Below, piece by piece: positions 9,074 to 16,343 of a DNA stretch of 64,000 bases; within the stretch, counting starts at the first letter, position 1, and each line of letters starts with the position of its first letter. Below the pieces are notes generated by a model. The model made no database searches. It was not told the DNA's origin and saw only the letters and a list, made by a program, of their open reading frames with translations. This DNA comes from Pseudomonas sp. ANT_H4 (GTDB taxonomy: Bacteria > Pseudomonadota > Gammaproteobacteria > Pseudomonadales > Pseudomonadaceae): positions 1 to 64,000 of the forward strand of contig NZ_VOBG01000013.1 of NCBI RefSeq assembly GCF_008369295.1. The letters are read 5' to 3'. The position numbers and the translations under genes are program-made.

Positions 9074-9285
9074 AATACAGTTTCATCAGCCTTGGATTGC
9101 CAGCGCAGATTCCGCAAAAAACTGTACTGCTGTACCGGTCATTCCCTACCGAAAAATCCTACAATCACCCTCACAAACACCTATAACGCACCATTTAAGT
9201 GCCTACAGGTACAGTTTCCTCATTTCCGTACAGTACAGCCGCTATAAACAGTTAACTGGCCCCTCACAATACAGATGAACTGTAT
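9074..9285. promoter_or_regulatory. Cluster of GTACAG/CTGTAC repeats upstream of first DUF1127 gene
   Basis: The 318-bp gap before the first DUF1127 gene carries repeated TACAG/CTGTA cores: 9076-9080, 9122-9127, 9130-9135, 9209-9214, 9228-9233, 9233-9238, and an inverted pair ATACAG-N5-CTGTAT at 9269-9285. The same core recurs before the second DUF1127 gene. Clusters of such sites resemble operators of MocR/GntR-aminotransferase-type regulators, but the cognate factor is not encoded here; this identification is an inference. Confidence 0.55.
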
Positions 9286-9367
9286 CTAGAGAGTCTTGTG
9301 CCGGAGGAGGATCATTGGCATCAGTTAAACCACTACCTAATCCCGCCACAAGCGGAAGGATGTCACC

Positions 9368-9583
9368 ATGGAACGTACACTCAGTTCCGAACTGTTCTTC
9401 GAAGACAAAGCTGTAAACACCCAGGCTTCCCTGCCTTTACGCGTTATCGCCAACCTGATGTTGTGGCAGCGCCGCATCTCCAGCCGCCATCAATTGGCTC
9501 GCTTGGATTCGCGTCTGCTGGCTGATGCAGGGATCAGCGAAGCTCAACGCTACGAAGAGCTGAGCAAGCCGTTCTGGCGCTAA
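9368..9583 (+). CDS. DUF1127 small basic protein
   Basis: A 71-aa protein whose C-terminal half (about residues 33-60) carries the DUF1127 (YjiS-like) pattern RHQLARLDSRLLADAGIS. The N-terminus is unlike that of its downstream paralogue. It ends in SKPFWR; the paralogue ends in SKPFWRE. DUF1127 proteins elsewhere are small arginine-rich proteins, some implicated in phosphate or carbon metabolism and RNA-related roles; nothing in this sequence fixes the function. It is preceded by a dense cluster of GTAC-core repeats and followed by its own terminator, so it is probably a separately and tightly controlled gene. Confidence 0.85.
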   Translation: MERTLSSELFFEDKAVNTQASLPLRVIANLMLWQRRISSRHQLARLDSRLLADAGISEAQRYEELSKPFWR

Positions 9584-9646
9584 TGTAGCGCCCGCTGGCC
9601 CGAACCCACTGGGTCCACCGCCAGCATCCCGAATTGTTATAGCAAG

Positions 9647-9676
9647 ACCCGCCCCAGGTGACTGGAGGCGGGTTTT
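9647..9676 (+). terminator. Rho-independent terminator after first DUF1127 gene
   Basis: An ACCCGCC (9647-9653) and GGCGGGT (9667-9673) stem with a 13-nt loop, followed by a TTTT-G-TTG-TTTTT tract. Confidence 0.85.
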
Positions 9677-9731
9677 GTTGTTTTTGAGACCTCGATTTCA
9701 GACAGCACACAGAAGGCCTATCAAAAGATCA

Positions 9732-9789
9732 GTACAGTTAAAAAAACAAAACAATTAAACAGTACAATTTATTATTGGTGTATCTGTAC
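9732..9789. promoter_or_regulatory. GTAC-core repeats upstream of second DUF1127 gene
   Basis: GTACAG at 9732-9737, GTACA at 9762-9766 and CTGTAC at 9784-9789 lie in a very A-rich stretch 57-114 bp upstream of the second DUF1127 start. They share the core with the cluster upstream of the first DUF1127 gene, suggesting one regulator for both. Confidence 0.5.
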
Positions 9790-9845
9790 CGGTAATAGCG
9801 ACAAGCCCAACATGGTGCTCCAGAACACCAAGAAAGACGCTCGCC

Positions 9846-10058
9846 ATGAACCCCTTGCCAAATACCCTCGCCACCTTTGCACGATGTAATCTTTTTAAAC
9901 GCCTTCTGCGCCGCGCCGCCTACACATTAACCCAATGGGCACGGCGCGCCCGCACGCGGCGCCAGTTGGCCGAGCTCGACCCACGAGAATTGTCAGATGC
10001 AGGTATCAGCCATGGCAGCCGAATGGCCGAACTGTCCAAGCCCTTCTGGAGAGAGTAA
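9846..10058 (+). CDS. DUF1127 small basic protein, second copy
   Basis: A 70-aa, strongly basic protein. The DUF1127 segment TRRQLAELDPRELSDAGIS (about residues 38-56) is closer to the consensus than in the upstream copy. The N-terminal half is rich in Arg and Ala and could form an amphipathic helix. The two copies share the C-terminal motif (M/Y)-x-ELSKPFWR but differ upstream, so they are old paralogues rather than a recent duplication. Function unknown. No terminator is obvious before the DUF2388 genes, but a 168-bp gap separates them. Confidence 0.85.
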   Translation: MNPLPNTLATFARCNLFKRLLRRAAYTLTQWARRARTRRQLAELDPRELSDAGISHGSRMAELSKPFWRE

Positions 10059-10226
10059 TCACGCCTACCGCCGGGACAGGCTATCCGAACAGATAAGTGG
10101 CAGCTAATATCCTGCTACCACGTGGCGAGCCCTATAGAACGCGCGTCTGATGCCCAACGGCAACAACGCCCAGCTTACAGCGGCGGCTCTGCGCCACCTT
10201 CTTAGTTCATTCACAGGAGTCACCCC

Positions 10227-10547
10227 ATGTCCCGTCTTCGTCTGCTGAGCGCTGCAGCCCTGCTGGTCCTGGCCGCCAACGCAAGCGCTACCAGCCTGAT
10301 CGTGACCACCGATTCGATCGTCGGCGCGCTAAAAGCTACTTCCGACGCCACCTCCGATGCCACGTCCTCACTGCGTGACAACAAGGTCGTACGCGCCGCC
10401 CGCGACGACGCGGCCAGCTTTGTTGCCAGCGAAGGCGCCATTCGTGGCGTGAAACTGGAAAGCGCCCTGGCACAGATCCGCCAGCAAGCGCCACAACTCA
10501 ATACAACGACCGACGCGCAATTGGCCCAAGCCATCCTGGCGATCTGA
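10227..10547 (+). CDS. DUF2388 secreted protein, copy 1
   Basis: A 106-aa protein with a cleavable signal peptide ending near ANASA-TS (about residue 22), so periplasmic or exported. The mature part has the DUF2388 (TIGR02448) core: DNKVV, ARDDAASFVASEG, RGVKLESAL and the C-terminal AQAILAI. The family is described as small proteins occurring as tandem paralogues in Pseudomonas; no function is known to me. An internal SDATSDATS repeat (about residues 40-48) is specific to this copy. It is the first of three tandem paralogues; a good ribosome binding site (CAGGAG) precedes the ATG. Confidence 0.88.
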   Translation: MSRLRLLSAAALLVLAANASATSLIVTTDSIVGALKATSDATSDATSSLRDNKVVRAARDDAASFVASEGAIRGVKLESALAQIRQQAPQLNTTTDAQLAQAILAI

Positions 10548-10642
10548 CCGCAAACCGGGACGAAGGGAGCGCCAGCCGTTCCCTGAGACCTCGGCGCTGG
10601 CTCTCGCCCGGGCATTGCGCTAGCCTTGACACTCGTTTTCAG

Positions 10643-10963
10643 TTGTCGAGTCCCATGGCTTTTTCATACCGCTTATTGATTGTCCCTGCATTGCTTGCTG
10701 GCTGTTGGTCCGGTTTGGCCCTGGCCTTTGACCTGTCCACCCAAAGCATCGTAGTCAGCGCTTATGCCACCAGCAAAGTGACCTCCGCCCCGTTCGACAA
10801 TAAATTGATACTGGCCGCCCAGGATGACGCTGCTGCTTTCATTGCCACTGACGGCCAATGGCGGGGAGCCCAGCTGGAATCAGCGTTGGATTATCTACGT
10901 CGTACCCAGCCAAAACTTAAGTCCAGCGACCTTGAACTGGCTCAGGCAATTCTCGTCCAATAA
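10643..10963 (+). CDS. DUF2388 secreted protein, copy 2
   Basis: A 106-aa paralogue of the neighbouring genes with a signal peptide ending near ALAFD (about residues 26-28). It keeps the family core (DNKLILAAQDDAAAFIATDG, RGAQLESAL, LAQAILVQ) but is the most divergent of the three, with A/I/T substitutions in the central segment. The first six residues are MSSPMA; translation might instead begin at the second Met at 10655, since no strong Shine-Dalgarno precedes the first. It ends 26 bp before copy 3, probably the same transcript. Function unknown. Confidence 0.85.
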   Translation: MSSPMAFSYRLLIVPALLAGCWSGLALAFDLSTQSIVVSAYATSKVTSAPFDNKLILAAQDDAAAFIATDGQWRGAQLESALDYLRRTQPKLKSSDLELAQAILVQ

Positions 10964-10989
10964 TCATCTTTGTCTTACGGAGTTATTCC

Positions 10990-11310
10990 ATGCGTAGCCC
11001 GCTGATCGCCGCCGCCCTCGGTCTGCTGTTGTTGGTCGATGTTGCCCAGGCACAAACCCTGGTGGCCACCAGTAACATCATCGTCCGGGCCTCTGGCCGT
11101 ACCATTGATTTCACCTCGGACACCACCACCTCAATCCGAGATTCAAAAATTGTGCGCGAAGCCCACGATGATGCCGCCAGTTTCGTCGCCAGCGATGGCA
11201 ACATTCGCGGCGCCCAACTGGAAGCAGCCTTCAATACCCTGCGTACCCGCGTGCCAGAAGCCCGTGACGCTAGTGACCAGGTACTCGCCGAAGCCATCCT
11301 CGCACTGTGA
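10990..11310 (+). CDS. DUF2388 secreted protein, copy 3
   Basis: A 106-aa paralogue with a signal peptide cut near VAQA-QT (about residue 22). The core is DSKIVREAHDDAASFVASDG followed by RGAQLEAAF and the C-terminal LAEAILAL. The spacing of the DDAA and RG-LE motifs is identical in all three copies. The stop codon overlaps the GTG start of the DUF4105 gene (GTGA, 11307-11310), so the two proteins are very probably made together from one mRNA. ACGGAG about 8 bp upstream supports the start. Function unknown. Confidence 0.88.
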   Translation: MRSPLIAAALGLLLLVDVAQAQTLVATSNIIVRASGRTIDFTSDTTTSIRDSKIVREAHDDAASFVASDGNIRGAQLEAAFNTLRTRVPEARDASDQVLAEAILAL

Positions 11311-13268
11311 GGCGCCTTGCCGCCTGGCTATTGGCCGCAACTGTACTGCTGTGTGGCAACACCGCCCAAGCTAGCCTGCAACTGCGGCTCAAGACCGACG
11401 GTTTGAGCCCGGCCGAACAGCAGGCTAGCCAGGTATTACTCGATGAAGCCATGCAGGCCTTGCCACCGCGCTTCATTGAGCAGCTGGACCGGCGCATAGA
11501 CGTCGGCTGGACCAATGACATGCCCAGCAATGCCTACGGCCAGGCATCCCTGGTGTCCGAACTGGACCTCAATCGCAACCTGCTGGCCAGCCTCACCGAC
11601 GGCACGGCTGCCACTAAAAAAACCAATCGCCCCCACGGCACCGTACGCCGGGAAATGCTCGCCACCGTGCTGCATGAACTGACCCACATCTACGACCGCG
11701 CCCGCCTGTGGCCCAACGCTGACCGCGCGCTGATCCAGCGCTGCAGCCGCCAAAACAGCATCACCGGCCTGATTGGCCTACCCGATCAATGCCGCGGGCA
11801 GAATGACCGCCGCTTCACCCTAAGCGACGACCCGCGCCTGCTGGACCTGGCTGGTTGGCCGCAATACGTCGGCCGGCGTGGCGAGCGCGAACAGCACAAC
11901 CGGCAGATCGCCCGCAGCCCCGACATCTACGAAATCACCAATCCCAAGGAGTACGTCGCGGTCAACATGGAGTATTTCCTCCTCGACCCGAGCTACGCCT
12001 GCCGCCGTCCCTCGCTGTACCGCTATTACAAGGAGCACTTTGGCTGGGCGCCGCCAGTCAAGGACAACTGCGCCAAGACCTTCGCCTTCCTCAACGCCGG
12101 CAACGATTTCGCCAAGACCCCGTTGGGCCAGGTTGACCCAGAACGGGTCTACGCCATCGATTACCTGCTGGCCGAAGCCAACCAGAACCTGGTCAGCCGC
12201 TGGGGCCACAGCATGCTGCGCCTGGTGATCTGCGCACCGGGCCGGCCACGGGGTCCGGATTGCCGGCTGGATCTGGATCAGCACCTGGTGTTGTCCTACC
12301 GCGCCTTCGTGGGTGACGTACAGCTGTCGAGCTGGGATGGCCTGGTGGGCAAGTACCCGTCACGACTGTTCGTACTGCCATTGGCCCAGGTCATCGATGA
12401 GTACACCAAGACCGAGTTGCGCGGCCTGGCTTCTGTGCCGCTGATCCTGACGCGACAAGAGATCAACGACACCGTCGAGCATGCCGCCGAGATGCACTGG
12501 AGCTACGACGGCAATTACTACTTCATCTCCAACAACTGCGCGGTGGAAAGCCTGAAACTGTTACGCAGTGGCAGCGCCAACCCGCAATTGACCGGCCTGG
12601 ACAACATCACCCCCAACGGCCTGCTGGAAGTGCTCAAGGGCCGGGGCTTGGCCGATACCAGCGTGCTGGACGACCCCAAAGAGGCCCTGCGCCTGGGCTA
12701 TCACTTCGACTCTTTCCGCGAGCGCTACCAGGCGATGTTCGAGGTGCTGAAGAAGCACCTGCCGATCAAGCAAGCCCAAGTCGAAGACTGGCTGGCACTG
12801 AGTGCCAAGGAACGCCGCCCATGGTTCGCCCAGGCCGACCTGCGTACCAGCGCCGCGTTGCTACTGTTGGAGCAGGCGAGCTTCCGGCGACAGCTGATGC
12901 TGGCTCAGGACGAAGTCAAACAACGCTACCTGGGTGCTCGCGAGCTGAAGAACGGCGGCATGGACAAGGCCAACGCCACCTTGCAGCAAATCCTCGCCAA
13001 CAGCGGCTTTCTTAGTCGCCCGGCAGAGCTGCTGGGCAGTAGCGGCTATGGATTGCCGCAGCCAGTGGAGTCCAAGCGCCTGGAGTCTGAGAGCAGCCTG
13101 CGCCAGAAGCAGCTGCAATCGCTAACCGGCGAACTGGACAAGGAAGTGAGAGCGCTGCTGGAGCCTTCAAGGGCAGCAGAGATTGCCGAGTGCGAGGCCA
13201 ATCTCAAGCAGGTTGGCGAACACCTGCGGGCCTTGCACAAGGCCGCCGGTGGATTGGAGTTGCCTTAG
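11307..13268 (+). CDS. DUF4105 (Lnb-like) periplasmic protein with HExxH motif
   Basis: A 653-aa protein with a signal peptide (about residues 1-22), so periplasmic. Residues 123-127 are HELTH within LHELTHIYD, a zinc-metallopeptidase-type HExxH, followed by a conserved-looking EYVAVNMEYFLLDP segment (about 215-228) that could give the third ligand. Residues about 285-420 look like DUF4105, the domain also found in the Lnb lipoprotein transacylase: WGHSMLR (His301) and SNNCAVES (Cys411) fit its His/Cys pair. The C-terminal 130 residues are helical and charged. GTG start, overlapping DUF2388 copy 3 by 4 bp. Convergent with the GFA gene, stops overlapping. Substrate unknown; both catalytic assignments are inference from motifs. 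Confidence 0.82.
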   Translation: MRRLAAWLLAATVLLCGNTAQASLQLRLKTDGLSPAEQQASQVLLDEAMQALPPRFIEQLDRRIDVGWTNDMPSNAYGQASLVSELDLNRNLLASLTDGTAATKKTNRPHGTVRREMLATVLHELTHIYDRARLWPNADRALIQRCSRQNSITGLIGLPDQCRGQNDRRFTLSDDPRLLDLAGWPQYVGRRGEREQHNRQIARSPDIYEITNPKEYVAVNMEYFLLDPSYACRRPSLYRYYKEHFGWAPPVKDNCAKTFAFLNAGNDFAKTPLGQVDPERVYAIDYLLAEANQNLVSRWGHSMLRLVICAPGRPRGPDCRLDLDQHLVLSYRAFVGDVQLSSWDGLVGKYPSRLFVLPLAQVIDEYTKTELRGLASVPLILTRQEINDTVEHAAEMHWSYDGNYYFISNNCAVESLKLLRSGSANPQLTGLDNITPNGLLEVLKGRGLADTSVLDDPKEALRLGYHFDSFRERYQAMFEVLKKHLPIKQAQVEDWLALSAKERRPWFAQADLRTSAALLLLEQASFRRQLMLAQDEVKQRYLGARELKNGGMDKANATLQQILANSGFLSRPAELLGSSGYGLPQPVESKRLESESSLRQKQLQSLTGELDKEVRALLEPSRAAEIAECEANLKQVGEHLRALHKAAGGLELP

Positions 13269-13666
13269 AGCTGCTCTTCATCCTCCTGCGGCAACTGCTC
13301 ATCCAGATGCACCCACGGCAACCGGCTCGTCACCCAGATATGCCGATCCGCTGGTGCATCTTCCGGATGATCCAGGGTCGCGATGGTCACATCGATACTT
13401 TCCGGGCTCAGCCGCGTCACCAGCGCCAACTGCGCACCACAGTGAGAACAGAAATACCGCATACAACTCTCAGAAGAGTCGTACTGCGCAGGCAGCCCTG
13501 TCACCCAGGCAAACGCTGAACGGGGCAGGGTGATCCAGGTGGTCACCAACCCACCGCTGGCCCTGCGGCAAATCGAACAGTGGCAATGGGCGATATCCAC
13601 CAGCGGCCCGCTGAACTGATAACGCACCCTGCCGCAATGGCAGCCGCCTGCATGCAAATCGCTCAT
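13265..13666 (-). CDS. GFA-family zinc protein
   Basis: A 133-aa protein of the glutathione-dependent formaldehyde-activating enzyme (GFA/CENP-V) fold. Seven cysteines form zinc sites: CHC at residues 9-11, CHCSIC at about 28-33, and CSHC at about 71-74. The GGCHCGRVRYQF start and AHCHCSICRRASGG are the family signature. Most members are not formaldehyde-activating enzymes, so the activity stays open. It stands alone on the minus strand; its stop codon overlaps that of the DUF4105 gene by 4 bp. Confidence 0.85.
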   Translation of the reverse strand: MSDLHAGGCHCGRVRYQFSGPLVDIAHCHCSICRRASGGLVTTWITLPRSAFAWVTGLPAQYDSSESCMRYFCSHCGAQLALVTRLSPESIDVTIATLDHPEDAPADRHIWVTSRLPWVHLDEQLPQEDEEQL

Positions 13667-13823
13667 ATCCCAAGCCCCTGGATGCTCTATGCCAGCAGAT
13701 TACTCCCCGTCGCCTGTTTCTTCAGCGAAAGCTGGCTGAAAGCTTGCGCGATTAGGATCGCCCCCACTTCCGGCAATAGACCGGCAGGCCTGCCTGAGCG
13801 TTCCGACGCCCAACGGCCCAATT

Positions 13824-13834
13824 AACAACAACAA
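13824..13834 (+). promoter_or_regulatory. A-rich AAC repeat, candidate Hfq/Crc target
   Basis: AACAACAACAA fits the AANAANAA catabolite-activity motif bound by Hfq with Crc in pseudomonads. It lies immediately at the ATG of a possible 26-codon leader frame and 131 bp upstream of a citrate transporter, a plausible carbon-repression target. Motif seen; binding inferred. Confidence 0.4.
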
Positions 13835-13914
13835 TGGTGATTCTGATGTCTGCTCGTACCCGCCTGCTTGTCCCGACTCCTCCCGTACGCCTCGTGCTTT
13901 TCGTTCTGCGCTGA
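13834..13914 (+). CDS. Possible 26-codon leader peptide upstream of citrate transporter
   Basis: A short frame ATG to TGA encoding a hydrophobic/basic peptide beginning MVILMSARTRLL. An internal ATG at 13846 would give a 22-aa version. It overlaps the A-rich motif at its first codon, the geometry in which Hfq/Crc blocks initiation. There is no clear Shine-Dalgarno sequence, so translation is uncertain. It ends 50 bp before the transporter start. Confidence 0.25.
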   Translation: MVILMSARTRLLVPTPPVRLVLFVLR

Positions 13915-13964
13915 CCAACCCTCGGTTCGCCATTCCCTAGCCGCGCTACGCCTGGAGTATTCCT

Positions 13965-15272
13965 ATGCTGACTTTCCTTGGCTTTGCCATGGTCATCACG
14001 TTCATGTTCCTGATCATGACCAAGCGCCTGTCCGCGCTGATCGCCCTAATCATCGTCCCCATCCTGTTCGCGCTGTTCGGCGGCTTTGCGCCGAAAATCG
14101 GCCCGATGATGCTCGAAGGCATCACCAAGCTGGCGCCAACCGGCGTGATGCTGATGTTCGCCATCCTCTATTTTGCCCTGATGATCGACTCTGGCCTGTT
14201 CGACCCGGCCGTGCGCAAGATCCTCAAGCTGGTCAAGGGCGACCCGCTGAAAGTCTCGGTCGGTACTGCGGTGCTGGCGCTGGTGGTGTCCCTGGACGGT
14301 GACGGTGCCACTACCTACATGATTTGCGTGGCCGCCATGCTGCCGCTGTACAAGCGCATCGGTATGAGCCCGCGGATCATGGCCGGCCTGATCATCCTCG
14401 CCGGCGGTGTGATGAATATGACGCCATGGGGCGGCCCGACCGCCCGTGCTGCCAGCGCACTGCATGTGGACCCATCGGACATTTTCGTACCCATGATTCC
14501 GGCGATGCTCGCAGGCGTGGTGGCTATCCTGGTGATTGCCTACATGTACGGTAAACGCGAACGTGCCCGTCTCGGCGAATTACACCTGCTAGGCGATGAA
14601 ATCGACCACAGCGAAATCAGCGTCTCGCAATACCCGGACGCCCGCCGTCCGAAGCTGATCTGGTTCAACGGCGCCCTGACCCTGGTCCTGATGTGCACAC
14701 TAATCGCAGGCCTGTTGCCGCTGCCCGTGCTGTTCATGGTGGCCTTCAGTATCGCGATGATCGTCAACTACCCGTGCCTGCAACAACAGAAAGACCGCGT
14801 CGCCGCCCACGCCGGTAGCGTCCTGGCGGTAGTCGGGTTGATCTTCGCCGCCGGTATCTTCACCGGCATCCTGTCGGGCACCGGCATGGTCGATGCAATG
14901 TCTAAGAGCCTGCTGGCGGTCATTCCCGATGCCCTGGGCCCTTACCTTGCCGTAATCACCGCACTGGTGAGCATGCCGTTCACTTTCTTCATGTCCAACG
15001 ATGCGTTCTACTACGGCGTACTGCCGGTACTGGCCGAAGCCGCCAGCCACTACGGTATCACCGCCGTAGAAATGGCCCGCGCCTCGATCGTTGGCCAGCC
15101 GGTACACTTGCTCAGCCCGCTGGTGCCGTCGACTTACCTGCTGGTGGCCCTGGCCGGTATCGAATTTGGCGATCACCAGCGTTTCACCCTCAAGTGGGCA
15201 GTGCTGGTGTGCCTGTGCATAATGGTTGCCGCGTTGCTGATGGGGATTTTTCCGCTGTACAGCACTCTATAA
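13965..15272 (+). CDS. CitMHS-family citrate/metal or proton symporter
   Basis: A 435-aa inner-membrane transporter of the CitMHS family, which takes up citrate complexed with a divalent metal or with protons. About 11-12 hydrophobic segments span the whole protein; the DGDGATTYMICVAAMLPLY region (about residues 110-128), the MTPWGGPTARAAS segment and the FMSNDAFYYGVLPVL motif near residue 345 are typical of the family. The start ATG is preceded by CTGGAG. The gene stands alone with a roughly 300-bp upstream region containing an A-rich Hfq/Crc-like motif. The metal preference cannot be read from sequence. Confidence 0.88.
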   Translation: MLTFLGFAMVITFMFLIMTKRLSALIALIIVPILFALFGGFAPKIGPMMLEGITKLAPTGVMLMFAILYFALMIDSGLFDPAVRKILKLVKGDPLKVSVGTAVLALVVSLDGDGATTYMICVAAMLPLYKRIGMSPRIMAGLIILAGGVMNMTPWGGPTARAASALHVDPSDIFVPMIPAMLAGVVAILVIAYMYGKRERARLGELHLLGDEIDHSEISVSQYPDARRPKLIWFNGALTLVLMCTLIAGLLPLPVLFMVAFSIAMIVNYPCLQQQKDRVAAHAGSVLAVVGLIFAAGIFTGILSGTGMVDAMSKSLLAVIPDALGPYLAVITALVSMPFTFFMSNDAFYYGVLPVLAEAASHYGITAVEMARASIVGQPVHLLSPLVPSTYLLVALAGIEFGDHQRFTLKWAVLVCLCIMVAALLMGIFPLYSTL

Positions 15273-15341
15273 TCGTACAACTCACTGCGCCGACCTGACC
15301 TGAGGGTTGGCGTGGCCCAGCACTCGCTCAAAGGAATACAC

Positions 15342-16109
15342 ATGGAATGGCTGAGCAATCCGGAAATCTGGATTGCCTTCTTCACCCTGACGGCTCTTGA
15401 GATCGTCCTGGGCATCGATAACATCATCATGATTTCGATCCTGGTCAGCCGTATGCCCAAGCATATGCAGGCGCGCACCCGAATCTTCGGCCTGGCCCTG
15501 GCCATGATCACGCGCATCCTGTTGCTGCTGTCGATCACTTGGGTCATGCGCCTTACAGGTGACTTGTTCACGGTGGTCGGCCACAGCGTTTCCGGGCGCG
15601 ACCTGATCCTGTTCTTCGGTGGCCTGTTCCTGCTGTGGAAAAGCTCCCAAGAGATGTATCACGCGCTGGAAGGTGAAGACGAAACCCACGACGAGCCAAC
15701 AGGCAAGGGTGGCAAGTTCATCTACACCGTCATCCAGATTGCGATCATCGACATCGTCTTCTCGCTGGACTCGGTCATTACCGCCGTGGGCATGGTTTCC
15801 CATGTTCCAGTGATGGTGGCGGCGATCATCGTCGCCGCACTGGTGATGATGCTGGCGGTTGGCACCATCAGCGACTTCATCGACAAACACCCGTCGCTGA
15901 AGATGCTGGCGCTGTCCTTCCTGCTGGTAGTGGGTACCGTATTAATCGCCGAAGCCTTCGACGTTCACATGCCAAAAGGCTACGTCTACTTCGCCATGGC
16001 GTTCTCGCTGGCTGTGGAAGCGGTGAACATCAAGATGCGCACCGCCATCGCGAAAAAGAAAAAACAGCAGGTCCCTGTGAAACTACGCAAGGATATTCCG
16101 GGTCAATAA
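15342..16109 (+). CDS. TerC-family membrane protein
   Basis: A 255-aa TerC/YgdQ-type integral membrane protein with about seven helices. The two conserved acidic motifs are seen in LEIVLGIDNIIMIS (about residues 18-31) and in DIVFSLDSVITAVGM (about 137-151), proposed to bind or transport metal ions; Mn export is reported for some TerC relatives. I chose ATG at 15342 because AAGGA lies about 6 bp upstream and the protein then begins MEWLSNPEIW, the usual N-terminus; a GTG 30 bp upstream is the alternative. It is followed by a strong terminator. Confidence 0.88.
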   Translation: MEWLSNPEIWIAFFTLTALEIVLGIDNIIMISILVSRMPKHMQARTRIFGLALAMITRILLLLSITWVMRLTGDLFTVVGHSVSGRDLILFFGGLFLLWKSSQEMYHALEGEDETHDEPTGKGGKFIYTVIQIAIIDIVFSLDSVITAVGMVSHVPVMVAAIIVAALVMMLAVGTISDFIDKHPSLKMLALSFLLVVGTVLIAEAFDVHMPKGYVYFAMAFSLAVEAVNIKMRTAIAKKKKQQVPVKLRKDIPGQ

Positions 16110-16151
16110 ACTTGCGCAGACCAAAATGTAGGCGTTCTCGCTCCACAGGAA

Positions 16152-16175
16152 AGAGGCTTTCGGGCCTCTTTTTTT
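16152..16175 (+). terminator. Rho-independent terminator after terC-like gene
   Basis: The AGAGGC/GCCTCT stem (16152-16157, 16164-16169) with a TTTCGG loop runs into a T7 tract about 40 bp after the stop codon. Confidence 0.92.
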
Positions 16176-16343
16176 CATCTGCAAAAAGCTGATTTCATGA
16201 CAGTTTTGTTTCAATCCCTTCTTTAGCTATGCGATGCTGGCGCGCAGCCCATTCGCCAACTACAGCTTAAGTACACAACGTAGAACGATACGCGGCACCA
16301 ACCATTTGCTCCTTTGGAGCACGACCAACACAGGGGGCCGAGC

